A stretch of DNA of 64,000 nt from Streptomyces hyderabadensis (GTDB lineage Bacteria > Actinomycetota > Actinomycetes > Streptomycetales > Streptomycetaceae): positions 372,001 through 436,000 of the forward strand of contig NZ_JAIOJZ010000001.1 in the NCBI RefSeq assembly GCF_020404845.1, given 5' to 3'. Positions 52,467-60,830 of the stretch are shown one piece after another (the stretch's first letter is position 1; each line of letters opens with the position of its first letter). The notes beneath the pieces are model-generated. The model did not search any database. It was not told where the DNA came from and saw nothing but the letters and a program-made list of their open reading frames with translations. Both the position numbers and the translations under genes were made by a program.

Positions 52467-52967
52467 ATGACCTGGACCGTCGCCCCGGAACCGTACGACT
52501 CCCCCGTCGCCGCCGCCCTCTGGCGCGCGTACTACACGGAGGTGAGCGACCGCTGGTACCAGCTGCACGAGGGGCGCGCCACGGACCCCGACGAGCTGGA
52601 GCGGGAGATCGCCGCGTACCCCGGGGCCGACCTCGTACCGCCCCGGGGCCGGCTGCTGGTCGCCCGCCACGGCGGCGAACCGGCCGGCAGCGCGGGCTTC
52701 CGGCTGCTGGACGACACCACCGCCGAGCTGACCCGGGTGTTCCTGTACGGCCCGATGCGCGGCCGGGGCGGCGCCGCGCTGCTCGTGCGGGCCGCCGAGG
52801 ACGCGGCACGGGCGGTCGGGGCCCGGCGCATGGTCCTCGACACACGGGGCGACCTCGTCGAGGCCCGCGCCCTGTACGCGCGCCTCGGCTACACGGAGAC
52901 CGAGGCGTACAACGAGAGCCCGTACGCCGAGCACTGGTTCCACAAGCCGCTGTGCCGGGAGTCCTGA
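52467..52967 (+). CDS. GNAT family N-acetyltransferase
   Basis: Acetyltransferase of 166 residues. Acetyl-CoA segment LTRVFLYGPMRGRGGAALLVRAAEDAARAVGARRMVLDT and ARALYARLGYTETEAY are typical. ATG at 52467 is preferred because a -10-like GACAAT (52454-52459) is 8 bases upstream and a -35-like TTGCCC at 52429-52434, giving a leaderless transcript; an in-frame ATG at 52458 overlaps that -10 element. Substrate unknown. Confidence 0.85.
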   Translation: MTWTVAPEPYDSPVAAALWRAYYTEVSDRWYQLHEGRATDPDELEREIAAYPGADLVPPRGRLLVARHGGEPAGSAGFRLLDDTTAELTRVFLYGPMRGRGGAALLVRAAEDAARAVGARRMVLDTRGDLVEARALYARLGYTETEAYNESPYAEHWFHKPLCRES

Positions 52968-53129
52968 GCGGGCTCAGCCGCCCACGCGCGCGGTGTGACC
53001 GGTTATGACCGTTTCAGTCCGCCAGGAAGCCGGTATTCCGGGGGCGTGTGCGCCCAAGTATGGAGAAGATCTGCATAATCTCTGGAGTTCGCGAGGGGAG
53101 TCGCGAGTCGCGAGGGGAGGGACGAACGC

Positions 53130-54287
53130 GTGGATCAGCAGAGGGAGCCGTCGCAGGAGCGGCCTGCGGGGGCCTCGTGCCCGGAGTGCGGCACGCCCAG
53201 GGCGGCGGACAACACGCCGTCCTGCGCCTGCGGAACCAGGGCGTCCGACGCCCTGCGCGACGCCCGCACCGCCCAGGCGGCAGCGGCGGAGGACTTCGAC
53301 CCGCTGCGCATACGGCCGTACGTCGAGCTGGACGGGACCGACAAGCCGTCGGACACACCCGCCGCACCCGGCGCACCCGATGCATCCGGCGCATCCGACG
53401 CATCCGCTGAACGCCGCGCCGCACCCGCACCCGCGACCGCTTCCGCTTCCGCTTCCGCTTCCGACCCGGACGCCACCATGACGCTGCGCGCGGTGGACGC
53501 GGAGGCGACCTCCGCGCTGCCGACACCCCTCGCGCCCTCGACCGGGTCACCCAGCGCGCACGACCTGCGCCTGTTCGACGCGTCCACCACCGCGCCCCTC
53601 CCACAGGTGGATCCGGGAACGGCGGACGCCCATGGTTCGGCGGACGGCGGTGGACGACCGCCGCGGAGGCGACGCAAGGGCGTGCTGCTGAGCGCGGCCG
53701 GAGCGGTCGTGGTCGTGGTCGGCGCTGCGGGCTTCGCCGGCGGACTGTTCTCCTACGACACCCCGTCGCGCGACGGGGCGCTGCCGGACGAGGTCCGGGC
53801 GAGCGTGCCGGATCCGTCGACCAGCGAGGCCTCGCCGAGCGCGGAGCCGAGCGCGTCGTCCGCCGCACCGTCACCAACCGCGTCCCGCTCCGCGTCCGCG
53901 TCCGCTTCCCCGTCGGCCAGTGCGAGCGCCTCCGCCTCGCCGTCCGCGTCGAGCGCCTCGCCCACACCGTCCCGGTCGGCCGAGCCGACGCGGAGCACGA
54001 CCGCACCGGCCGACGACGCCCCGCAGGAGTCCGAGGAGGAAGGACTCGCTCCGGGGGACGTCGGCCCCACGCTGCGGCGCGGCGACCAGGGCCCGGAGGT
54101 CGTCGAACTCCAGCAGCGTCTGACGCAGAAGTGGATGTACTGGGGCGATCTCAACGGCAACTACAACCGCCAGGTCGAGGACGCCGTCCGCCAGTACCAG
54201 TGGGAGCGCGGCATCCGCACCGACGGTGTCGGCGTCTACGGCCCGGACACCCGCCGCAAGCTGGAGTCGGAGACCCGGGAGCCGTAG
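53130..54287 (+). CDS. Zinc-ribbon membrane protein with peptidoglycan-binding domain
   Basis: A 385-residue protein with an unusual layout. A cytoplasmic zinc ribbon-like motif (CPECGTPRAADNTPSCACG, residues 17-35), an Ala/Pro-rich linker, a transmembrane helix (about 186-207), a Ser/Ala/Pro-rich extracellular stalk (about 220-305), then a PG_binding_1 domain (about 310-385, RRGDQGPEVVELQQRL). It should tether the membrane to peptidoglycan. GTG at 53130 has GGGGAGG 9 bases upstream. Confidence 0.85.
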   Translation: MDQQREPSQERPAGASCPECGTPRAADNTPSCACGTRASDALRDARTAQAAAAEDFDPLRIRPYVELDGTDKPSDTPAAPGAPDASGASDASAERRAAPAPATASASASASDPDATMTLRAVDAEATSALPTPLAPSTGSPSAHDLRLFDASTTAPLPQVDPGTADAHGSADGGGRPPRRRRKGVLLSAAGAVVVVVGAAGFAGGLFSYDTPSRDGALPDEVRASVPDPSTSEASPSAEPSASSAAPSPTASRSASASASPSASASASASPSASSASPTPSRSAEPTRSTTAPADDAPQESEEEGLAPGDVGPTLRRGDQGPEVVELQQRLTQKWMYWGDLNGNYNRQVEDAVRQYQWERGIRTDGVGVYGPDTRRKLESETREP

Positions 54288-54314
54288 CGGCGGCGGGGCC
54301 CTTGGCGGTCGGCG

Positions 54315-54980
54315 TCAGCCGATGTGCAGGCGCAGGCTGCCGTCCGCGTCGGCCTCGACCCGTACCCGCGTCAGGTCCTCGACGACCACGTCGGGCCCGT
54401 GGAACCCGGCCCGGGGTCCGACCCCCACGACCCGCATCCCGGCGGCCCGCGCGGCCGCGATACCGGCGCCGGAGTCCTCGAAGGCGATGCAGTCGGCGGG
54501 GGCGATGCCCAGTTCGGCGGCGCCCTTGAGGAAGCCCTCCGGGTCCGGCTTGCTCGCGCCGACCGACTCGGCAGTGACCCGGACGTCCGGCTGGGCGAGT
54601 CCGGCGGCGGCCATCCGCGCGGTGGACAGGGCCACGTCGGCCGAGGTCACCAGGGCGTGCGGCAGGCCGCGCAGCGAGGCGAGGAAGTCCGGCGCGCCGG
54701 GGATCGCGACGACGCCCTCGGTGTCGGCGGTCTCCTCGGCGAGCATGCGCGCGTTGTCGGCGTAGTTCTGCTCCATGGGCCGGTCCGGCAGCAGCAGCGC
54801 CATCGAGGCGTAGCCCTGCCGTCCGTGGACGACCTTCATGACCTCGTCGCCGTCCAGCCCGTGCCGGTCGGCCCAGCGTCGCCAGACGCGCTCGACGGCG
54901 GCGTCCGAGTTGACGAGGGTGCCGTCCATGTCCAGCAGCAGGGCACGGGCGGGCAGAACGGTGGTGGCGGTGGCCGTCAT
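54315..54980 (-). CDS. HAD family sugar-phosphatase
   Basis: HAD superfamily hydrolase of 221 residues, subfamily IA. Motif I LLLDMDGTLVNSD (about 15-27), motif II VTSADV, motif III with Lys in SKPDPEGFL and motif IV FEDSGAGIAAARAAGM are all intact. Resembles 2-deoxyglucose-6-phosphate/glycerol phosphatase-like enzymes. It is followed by 255 bases rich in CGCCCGGCA-type repeats before the next minus-strand gene. Confidence 0.9.
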   Translation of the reverse strand: MTATATTVLPARALLLDMDGTLVNSDAAVERVWRRWADRHGLDGDEVMKVVHGRQGYASMALLLPDRPMEQNYADNARMLAEETADTEGVVAIPGAPDFLASLRGLPHALVTSADVALSTARMAAAGLAQPDVRVTAESVGASKPDPEGFLKGAAELGIAPADCIAFEDSGAGIAAARAAGMRVVGVGPRAGFHGPDVVVEDLTRVRVEADADGSLRLHIG

Positions 54981-55235
54981 CGGCAGACTCCAAGGCGCGA
55001 GGAGGAAACAAGGCGGCCCCGCCCGCCGGTCAGGGAGAACGGGCGGGAGCCACTTTGTTCACCCACGGTACAAAACAGACCGGGGTTCGCGCCACCGCGC
55101 CCGGCACCCAGCCGACCCCGGCAGGCGCCCGGCAGGCGCCCGGCAGGCCCCGACACGCGCCCGGCCTGCCCCCGCACACGCTCAGCCGGCCGGCCGGCGC
55201 CCAGCCCGCGCCCAGCCCCCGCGCCCAGCCCGCGC

Positions 55236-55817
55236 TCAGCCCGCGATCGCCTCCCACAGGCTCCACACGCCGAGGCCCAGCATGAGCACCGCCGCGACCT
55301 TCGTGATCAGCCCCAGCGGCACCCGCTTCATCAGGGCCTTCCCGCCGACGATGCCCAGTCCGGCCACCGCCCACAGCGCGAGCACCGCGCCGAGGCCTAC
55401 CGAGATCGGGTCGTCGTAGCGCGCCGCCAGGTTGGCCGTCATGATCTGCGTCAGGTCGCCGAACTCGGCGACCAGGATGAGCATGAATCCCGCCCCGGCG
55501 ACCTTCCAGAAGGACTGGTCCTCCGGCTTGCGGATCTCCTCGTCCTCGTCGTCCTTCTTCATCAGCAGCACGGCGGCGCCGCCCAGGAACAGCACGCCGG
55601 TAACCGCGTGCACGATCTGCTGGGGCAGCAGCGTCAGCACACTGCCGGCCGCGACCGCGAGCACGACGTGCACGAGGAAGGCGGCGGCCACGCCCGCGAA
55701 GACGTACGAGGCGCGGTAGCGGGTGCCGAGGACGAGACCGGCGAGCGCGGTCTTGTCCGGCAGTTCGGCGAGGAAGACGACACCGAAGACGAGCGCCGTC
55801 ACGGTCAGGCTGATCAA
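55236..55817 (-). CDS. GDT1/TMEM165 family Mn2+/Ca2+ transporter
   Basis: Membrane protein of 193 residues of the UPF0016/GDT1 family, cation:proton exchangers that export Mn2+ or take up Ca2+. Two inverted repeats each carry the acidic signature: ELPDKT (18-23) and EFGDLTQ (118-124, with the usual Lys replaced by Leu). About six helices; a charged cytoplasmic loop KKDDEDEE at 87-94. TTG at 55817 has GAGGAATC upstream. A manganese-type riboswitch precedes it, fitting a role in Mn2+ export. Confidence 0.92.
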   Translation of the reverse strand: MISLTVTALVFGVVFLAELPDKTALAGLVLGTRYRASYVFAGVAAAFLVHVVLAVAAGSVLTLLPQQIVHAVTGVLFLGGAAVLLMKKDDEDEEIRKPEDQSFWKVAGAGFMLILVAEFGDLTQIMTANLAARYDDPISVGLGAVLALWAVAGLGIVGGKALMKRVPLGLITKVAAVLMLGLGVWSLWEAIAG

Positions 55818-55944
55818 GATTCCTCAATCGGTCGGGGCCACCCCACCGAGAGTGCTGATTGCGCGGACTTCACGATCTCCGCGACGCGCGACACCTCGGC
55901 ACGGCAGCACACGGATCCACCCCTGCCGTACGGCACGGGCGTGC

Positions 55945-56062
55945 ACTGCTTGCCGAAGGTCTCGCTGGCCTGCCCCGCGTACGAGGCCTGCCTCCGGGCG
56001 CCGGCTCAGGCGGGCTGAGCAGTATGTCGACGGTCCGGCGAAGAGCTACTCCCCTTCTGCGC
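55945..56062 (-). ncRNA. yybP-ykoY (manganese) riboswitch
   Basis: On the minus strand the leader reads AAGGGGAGTAGCTCTTCG at its 5' end (near 56040-56056), CGTCGACATACTGC in the first stem and CAGCGAGACCTTCGGC at the 3' end (about 55952-55967), matching the conserved elements of the yybP-ykoY riboswitch that senses Mn2+. A -10-like TACTAT is at 56068-56073. It lies in the long leader of the GDT1 transporter gene. Confidence 0.88.
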
Positions 56063-56295
56063 CGTCCATAGTACGCGACACCCCGGGCGGTGCCGAGGGC
56101 CGAAGGTCCCGTCCGGGGACCCTCGGCGCCCCGCCCGGGCTCTCACCCCCACTCCCGTCACGAGTCTCGTCACGCTTCTAGACGTGCCATGCACACGTCA
56201 CTAACTTCTTACCGACCGCACACCCGTGCGCCATGCGGCGCCGCGAGCATTCCCCTGCCCGCGTCCCAACACCCCCACATCCCAAGGGAGTTCGC

Positions 56296-56940
56296 ATGCC
56301 GAAGTTCTACGCGCGTCGACGGCTCGGTTTCCTCGCCGCGTTCACCGGGCTCATAGCCTCCGCCGGGCTCCTCAACGGCCCGGCCGCCTCCGCCGCCCTC
56401 CCCACCCCGGTCAGCGCGGCCACCGCCCGCACCTACCTCGCCAACCTCACGGTGGCCACCGAGGACCGCACCGGCTACGACCGCGACCTCTTCCCGCACT
56501 GGATCACGCAGTCGGGCACCTGCAACACCCGCGAGACGATCCTCAAGCGCGACGGCACGAACGTCGTCACCGACTCCTCCTGCGCCGCCACCAGCGGCAG
56601 CTGGTACTCCCCCTACGACGGCGCCACCTGGTCCGCCTCCTCCGACGTCGACATCGACCACCTCGTGCCGCTCGCCGAGGCCTGGGACTCCGGCGCCGAC
56701 TCCTGGACCACCTCGCGGCGGCAGTCCTTCGCCAACGACCTGACCCGGCCCCAGCTCCTCGCCGTCACCGACAACGTCAACCAGTCCAAGGGCGACCAGG
56801 ACCCGGCCACCTGGATGCCCTCGCGCAGCGCCTACCGCTGCACCTACGTGCGCGCCTGGGTGCAGGTGAAGTACTACTACGGCCTCTCGGTCGACTCGGC
56901 GGAGAAGTCCGCCCTGCAGGGCTACCTCGCGAACTGCTGA
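56296..56940 (+). CDS. Secreted HNH-type endonuclease (DUF1524-like)
   Basis: Exported nuclease of 214 residues. Signal peptide of about 33 residues (ASA). The HNH/DUF1524 motif is DVDIDHLVPLAEAWDSGA (118-134) with His122, plus NDLTRPQLLAVTDNVNQSKGDQDP (147-170) with the conserved Asn and Lys. Two pairs of cysteines may stabilise it outside the cell. Likely degrades environmental DNA for nutrient recovery. ATG at 56296 has AAGGGAG 5 bases upstream. Confidence 0.92.
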   Translation: MPKFYARRRLGFLAAFTGLIASAGLLNGPAASAALPTPVSAATARTYLANLTVATEDRTGYDRDLFPHWITQSGTCNTRETILKRDGTNVVTDSSCAATSGSWYSPYDGATWSASSDVDIDHLVPLAEAWDSGADSWTTSRRQSFANDLTRPQLLAVTDNVNQSKGDQDPATWMPSRSAYRCTYVRAWVQVKYYYGLSVDSAEKSALQGYLANC

Positions 56941-57063
56941 CACCCCGCCCGGCATCCGTTCCGCCGCCCGTCCGTCGTCCGTTGCGCCGTCCGTTCGGCG
57001 CGGAACCTCCCCGCCGGCCTCCGTCGTTCCGTACCGTACGGGGCGACGGAGGAGAGGATCATC

Positions 57064-58797
57064 ATGGCGGAACTGCGCCTGGGACCACTGCTGAGGTACA
57101 CCGACGGTTCCCGCGCGACCGTCTGGGTCGAGACGGACGGCCCCTGCACCGCCGAGGTGCGCTGCGCCGACGGCGCCCGGGGCACGGCCCGCAGCTTCCT
57201 GATCGCGGGCCACCACTACGCCCTGGTCCAGGTCGACGGGCTGACGCCCGGCACGGCGACGGAGTACGAGGTGCTCCTCGACGGGGCGGGAGTGTGGCCG
57301 CCGCCCGACTCCCGCTTCCCGCCCTCCGTGATCGCCACGCCCACGGACGACGACGGCATGCGCGTCGCCTTCGGCTCCTGCCGCTGGGCGGCGCCGCCCG
57401 CGGGCGGCAAGGACCGGGTGGGGCCCGACGCGCTGGACACCCTCTCCGCCCGCGTCGCGGCCGACCCCGACGGCGCCCGTCCCGACGTGCTGCTGCTCCT
57501 GGGCGACCAGGTGTACGCCGACGAGATCTCCGACGCCACCCGCCACTGGATCGCCGGCCGGCGCGACGTGGCCGCGGGCCCCGGCGACCAGGTCGCGGAC
57601 TACGAGGAGTACACCCGGCTCTACTACGAGTCCTGGCTCGACCCCGAGGTGCGCTGGCTGCTGTCCACCGTGCCCAGCTGCATGATCTTCGACGACCACG
57701 ACGTCATCGACGACTGGAACACCTCCGCCGCCTGGCTCGCCGACATGCGGGCCACCGACTGGTGGCAGGAGCGGCTGCTGAGCGGGCTGATGTCGTACTG
57801 GGTCTACCAGCAGCTGGGCAACCTCTCCCCGGACGAACTGGCCGCCGACCCGCTCTACACGGCCGTCCGCGAGGCGCCCGACGGCACCGCGGTCCTGCGG
57901 GAGTTCGCCACCCGGGCGGACGCCGATCCGACCTCCGTCCGCTGGAGCTACCGGCGCGACTTCGGGCGCATACGACTGCTGATGGTCGACTCCCGCGCGG
58001 CCCGCGTCCTGGAGGAGGGCCGCCGCACGATGCTCGACCCGGGCGAGGCCGCCTGGCTGCGCGAACAGGTCCTGGACGGGCGGGGCGAGAGCGGGAGCGG
58101 GAGCGGAAAGGCGAGTGGAAACGCGGGCGGGGACGCGAGTGGGAGTGGGACTCGGAGCGGGGGCGAGGGCGGCTACGGCCGCGGCGCGTACGACCACCTG
58201 CTGATCGGCACCTCCCTGCCCTGGCTGCTGCCCCACCTGGTGCACGACGTGGAGGCGTGGAACGCGGCGATGTGCGGCGGCGAACGGGGCGCGCGCTGGG
58301 CGCGGCTCGGGGAACGGATCCGGCGCGGGGCCGACCTGGAGCACTGGTCCGCCTTCCCCTCCTCCTTCGACGCCCTCGGCGACCTGATCGCCGAGGCCGG
58401 TACCGGGCCGGGGGCTCCCGCGACCGTGAGCGTGCTGTCGGGCGACGTCCACCACGCCTACGTGGCCGAACCGTCGTGGCCCGGGCGGACACCCGACGCG
58501 CGGGTGGCCCAGCTGACCTGCTCCCCCGTCCACAACTCCGTGCCGCTCTCGATCCGGCTGGGCTTCCGCTTCGGCTGGAGCGTCCCGGCGCGTGCGCTCG
58601 GGCGGCGCATCGCGCGGCACGGACGCTGCGCCCCGCCGGCGGTGGGCTGGCGCCGGACGGGCGGACCCTGGTTCGGCAACCAGATCATGACACTGACCCT
58701 GCGGGGGCGGTCGGCGCGGCTGCGCCTGGAACAGGCCCGGGCGAAACGCGACGGGACCACCGTGCTGCGCAAGGTGACGGACCGGGAGCTGGCGTAG
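57064..58797 (+). CDS. PhoD-like metallophosphatase, cytoplasmic
   Basis: A 577-residue protein with PhoD-like core: an N-terminal beta domain (LRYTDGSRATVWVETDGPCTAEV), metal-binding VAFGSCRW, LLGDQVYADE (about 144-153), FDDHDVIDDWN and VLSGDVHHAYVAE. It lacks a signal peptide, unlike the gene at 1. A Ser/Gly-rich insertion at about 340-375 (GSGSGKASG repeats) looks like a disordered loop. ATG at 57064 has GGAGGAGAGG upstream. Substrate is not known; such proteins are often phosphodiesterases. Confidence 0.88.
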   Translation: MAELRLGPLLRYTDGSRATVWVETDGPCTAEVRCADGARGTARSFLIAGHHYALVQVDGLTPGTATEYEVLLDGAGVWPPPDSRFPPSVIATPTDDDGMRVAFGSCRWAAPPAGGKDRVGPDALDTLSARVAADPDGARPDVLLLLGDQVYADEISDATRHWIAGRRDVAAGPGDQVADYEEYTRLYYESWLDPEVRWLLSTVPSCMIFDDHDVIDDWNTSAAWLADMRATDWWQERLLSGLMSYWVYQQLGNLSPDELAADPLYTAVREAPDGTAVLREFATRADADPTSVRWSYRRDFGRIRLLMVDSRAARVLEEGRRTMLDPGEAAWLREQVLDGRGESGSGSGKASGNAGGDASGSGTRSGGEGGYGRGAYDHLLIGTSLPWLLPHLVHDVEAWNAAMCGGERGARWARLGERIRRGADLEHWSAFPSSFDALGDLIAEAGTGPGAPATVSVLSGDVHHAYVAEPSWPGRTPDARVAQLTCSPVHNSVPLSIRLGFRFGWSVPARALGRRIARHGRCAPPAVGWRRTGGPWFGNQIMTLTLRGRSARLRLEQARAKRDGTTVLRKVTDRELA

Positions 58798-58907
58798 GCG
58801 GGCCCGGCGGCGCGGTGGCCCTCATGGGCCGGAGGGGTGCGCCCCGCATGGGGCAGGGGGGGTCCGGGGAATGATTTGAGACACGCAGGAGGGCCGCGGC
58901 GCGGGAG

Positions 58908-58921
58908 TGGGAGCGCTCCCA
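58908..58921. promoter_or_regulatory. Perfect CebR box TGGGAGCGCTCCCA
   Basis: Exact 14-base palindrome identical to the operator of CebR, the cellobiose/cellotriose-responsive LacI repressor of Streptomyces cellulose genes. It is 158 bases upstream of a DoxX gene and 111 bases after a phosphatase gene; no cellulase or sugar transporter gene is close. Confidence 0.8.
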
Positions 58922-58995
58922 CCTGCCTCGGCGACAACGGCGAGCAAGTGACCACACGTCAGGCTATGGCTAGATGTTGAACTTGCAAGTACTCA

Positions 58996-59009
58996 TTAGG
59001 CTCACCTAA
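58996..59009. promoter_or_regulatory. Iron box (DmdR1/IdeR type) TTAGGCTCACCTAA
   Basis: The palindrome TTAGG-CTCA-CCTAA matches the right 14 of 19 bases of the Streptomyces iron box (TTAGGTTAGGCTCACCTAA). It lies 70 bases upstream of the DoxX start and close to a -35-like TTGAAC (58977-58982), so it could block transcription when iron is plentiful. Confidence 0.75.
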
Positions 59010-59078
59010 CGTGGGCGCCCACTCGGTTCCGTCCCCCACCGGCCCGTCCCGGCCGGCCGACCGAAGGAGCACTCCCCC

Positions 59079-59537
59079 ATGCCCACACGCCTCAACAGCG
59101 CCACCGCCCAGCCGTACGTACTCGGTCTGTTCCGCATGGTCGTCGGCCTGCTCTTCGCCTGCCACGGCGCCGCCTCACTCTTCGGCGTCCTCGGCGGTGC
59201 CGCCGGGGGCGGCACCATCGACGCGGGCACCTGGCCGGGCTGGTACGCGGCCGTGATCCAGCTCGTCGGGGGCGGCCTCGTCCTGCTGGGCCTCGGCACC
59301 CGGCCGGCGGCCGTCATCTGCTCCGGCTCCATGGCCTACGCGTACTTCAAGGTGCACCAGCCGAACGCCCTGTGGCCGATGGAGAACGGCGGCGAGGCCT
59401 CCGTCATGTTCTGCTGGGCCTTCCTGCTGCTCGCCTTCGCCGGTTCCGGCGCCTTCGGCCTGGACCGGCTCCTCGCCCGGCGCACCTCCGAGCGGGAGCA
59501 GTCCGCCCCGGAGCGACAGGCGCCGGTCGCGGCCTGA
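59079..59537 (+). CDS. DoxX family membrane protein, iron/CebR-box promoter
   Basis: Membrane protein of 152 residues with four hydrophobic helices; signature LGLFRMVVGLLFACHGAASLFGVLGGA, and central WPGWYAAVIQLVGGGLVLLGLGTRPAAVICSGSMAYAYFKVH, which matches the DoxX core. Role in redox balance is inferred from mycobacterial DoxX. ATG at 59079 has AAGGAG 9 bases upstream. The promoter region holds a CebR box and an iron box, an unusual combination. Confidence 0.88.
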   Translation: MPTRLNSATAQPYVLGLFRMVVGLLFACHGAASLFGVLGGAAGGGTIDAGTWPGWYAAVIQLVGGGLVLLGLGTRPAAVICSGSMAYAYFKVHQPNALWPMENGGEASVMFCWAFLLLAFAGSGAFGLDRLLARRTSEREQSAPERQAPVAA

Positions 59538-59700
59538 CCGGCGCCGCCGCCGCGCGTGTGAACGCCGCGCGTCGATCACACAAGCCCCCTGTGAAGCCTC
59601 TGTCACACCCCGGGCGTACGCTGTATGGCTGTCATCGGCCGCTCCTGCCGTCCCCGCGTCTCGCGGCAAGGCCCGGCCCACGGGGGAGGATCGGGGAGTT

Positions 59701-60342
59701 GTGGTGGTCGAAGGTCTGGGAAGTATCGGGTCGCTGGTCAGCAGCCCATGGATCTATGCGCTGGTGGCCGTTTCGGTACTCCTCGACATCTTCCTGCCGG
59801 TGCTGCCCAGCGGGGTCCTGGTGATCACGGCGGCGACCGCGGCGGCCGCGGGCTCCGGAGCGGCGGCCGCCGGGCGGGTGCCGCAGGACGTTCCCGACAT
59901 CCTCGTCCTCACGCTCTGCGCGGCGACCGCATCCGTCGTCGGCGACCTGGCCGTGTACCGCCTCGCCTGGCGCGGCGGGGCACGGCTGGACCGCGCGATC
60001 GCCCGGTCCCGGCGGCTGACCACCGCGCAGGAACGTCTCGGCGGTGCCCTGGCCCGCGGCGGCGGCGCCCTCGTCGTACTGGCCCGGTTCGCCCCGGCCG
60101 GCCGCTCGGTCGTCTCGCTCGTCGCCGGCGCGGCACACCGCCGTGTCCGCGAGTTCCTCCCCTGGTCGGCGCTGGCCGGGCTGGCCTGGGCCGCGTACAG
60201 CGTGGCCCTCGGCTACTTCGGCGGCCAGTGGCTGGGCGCGACCTGGCTGGCGACGGGCGTGTCACTGGTGGCGCTGTTCGGCGCGGGCGCGGGCGCGGCG
60301 TACCTGATGCGCAGGCAGCCCCGGACGACGGAGGCCTCGTAG
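59701..60342 (+). CDS. DedA family (SNARE-associated/VTT) membrane protein
   Basis: DedA-type protein of 213 residues with about five hydrophobic segments; the family includes flippases for undecaprenyl phosphate and phospholipids. It has the LARFAPAGRSVVSLVAGAAHRRVREFLPWSALAGLAWAAYSVALGYFGG block, with the R-x-x-P-x-x-R pattern of the family. GTG at 59701 has GGGGAGTT immediately before and GGAGGATC further upstream. It stands alone. Confidence 0.88.
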   Translation: MVVEGLGSIGSLVSSPWIYALVAVSVLLDIFLPVLPSGVLVITAATAAAAGSGAAAAGRVPQDVPDILVLTLCAATASVVGDLAVYRLAWRGGARLDRAIARSRRLTTAQERLGGALARGGGALVVLARFAPAGRSVVSLVAGAAHRRVREFLPWSALAGLAWAAYSVALGYFGGQWLGATWLATGVSLVALFGAGAGAAYLMRRQPRTTEAS

Positions 60343-60425
60343 CACCGCCGGCCTCCTGACAGCGCGGACCGCGCCCCCACCGCCGGCCTCCTGTCGCCGC
60401 GGATCGCCCCCACCGCCGATCTCCT
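60343..60425. repeat. Imperfect tandem repeat, about 34 bp x 2.5
   Basis: CACCGCCGGCCTCCTG recurs at 60343, 60378 and (as CACCGCCGATCTCCTG) 60411, with units of 35 and 33 bases. It lies downstream of the dedA-like gene where a sigma-factor remnant begins, so the repeats may derive from decayed coding sequence. Confidence 0.65.
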
Positions 60426-60500
60426 GAAGCGTCTGGCGCAGCCGGTCGACGGCGAGGCGGGTGGTGACGCGCACCAGGTAGCCCCTCGGCTCGCGCACGG
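60420..60500 (-). pseudogene. Remnant of an ECF sigma factor (SigJ-like)
   Basis: On the minus strand a stretch reads REPRGYLVRVTTRLAVDRLRQ, closely resembling the region 2 segment of SigJ/ECF41-type sigma factors. It lacks the rest of the sigma domains on both sides: upstream the similarity fades and downstream the sequence turns repetitive. A relic is the best reading. Confidence 0.5.
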
Positions 60501-60586
60501 CGGACCGGTCGGTGCCAGACGCCGCGCCCCCGTGGCGACGGAAGTCTCGCGCGGGTGCCGGGTGGAGTCACCGCCCGGCGTCAGCA

Positions 60587-60826
60587 TCAGGAGGCGCGTC
60601 GCGCTCCGGCGCCGCCTGCTCCCCGTATCTCCAGGCCCGCGAGCAGTTCGGCGGTGGCCTTGGCGACGGCTTCGACGGCGTCGTCGAAGACCTCGCGGTT
60701 GTGCGCGGCGGGCGCACGGAAACCGGAGACCTTGCGTACGTACTGAAGGGCGGCGGCCCTGATCTCGTCCTCGGTGGCCTCCTCGGCCAGCACGGGCGGA
60801 CGCAGGGTCTTGATGCTGCGGCACAT
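60587..60826 (-). CDS. DUF2277 family protein
   Basis: Small protein of 79 residues. The start MCRSIKTLRPPVLAEEATEDEIRAAALQYVRKVSGFR is the hallmark of DUF2277, a family of unknown function. The last dozen residues are Gly/Ala/Arg-rich. It begins 4 bases after the stop of a GNAT gene on the same strand, so the two probably form an operon. Confidence 0.9.
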   Translation of the reverse strand: MCRSIKTLRPPVLAEEATEDEIRAAALQYVRKVSGFRAPAAHNREVFDDAVEAVAKATAELLAGLEIRGAGGAGARRAS

Positions 60827-60830
60827 GACG

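Noticed and set aside
55090-55243. CGCCCGGCA/CGCCCAGCC repeats as a recombination or origin site
   Set aside because: Simple GC-rich slippage-type repetition without inverted symmetry or known box motifs.
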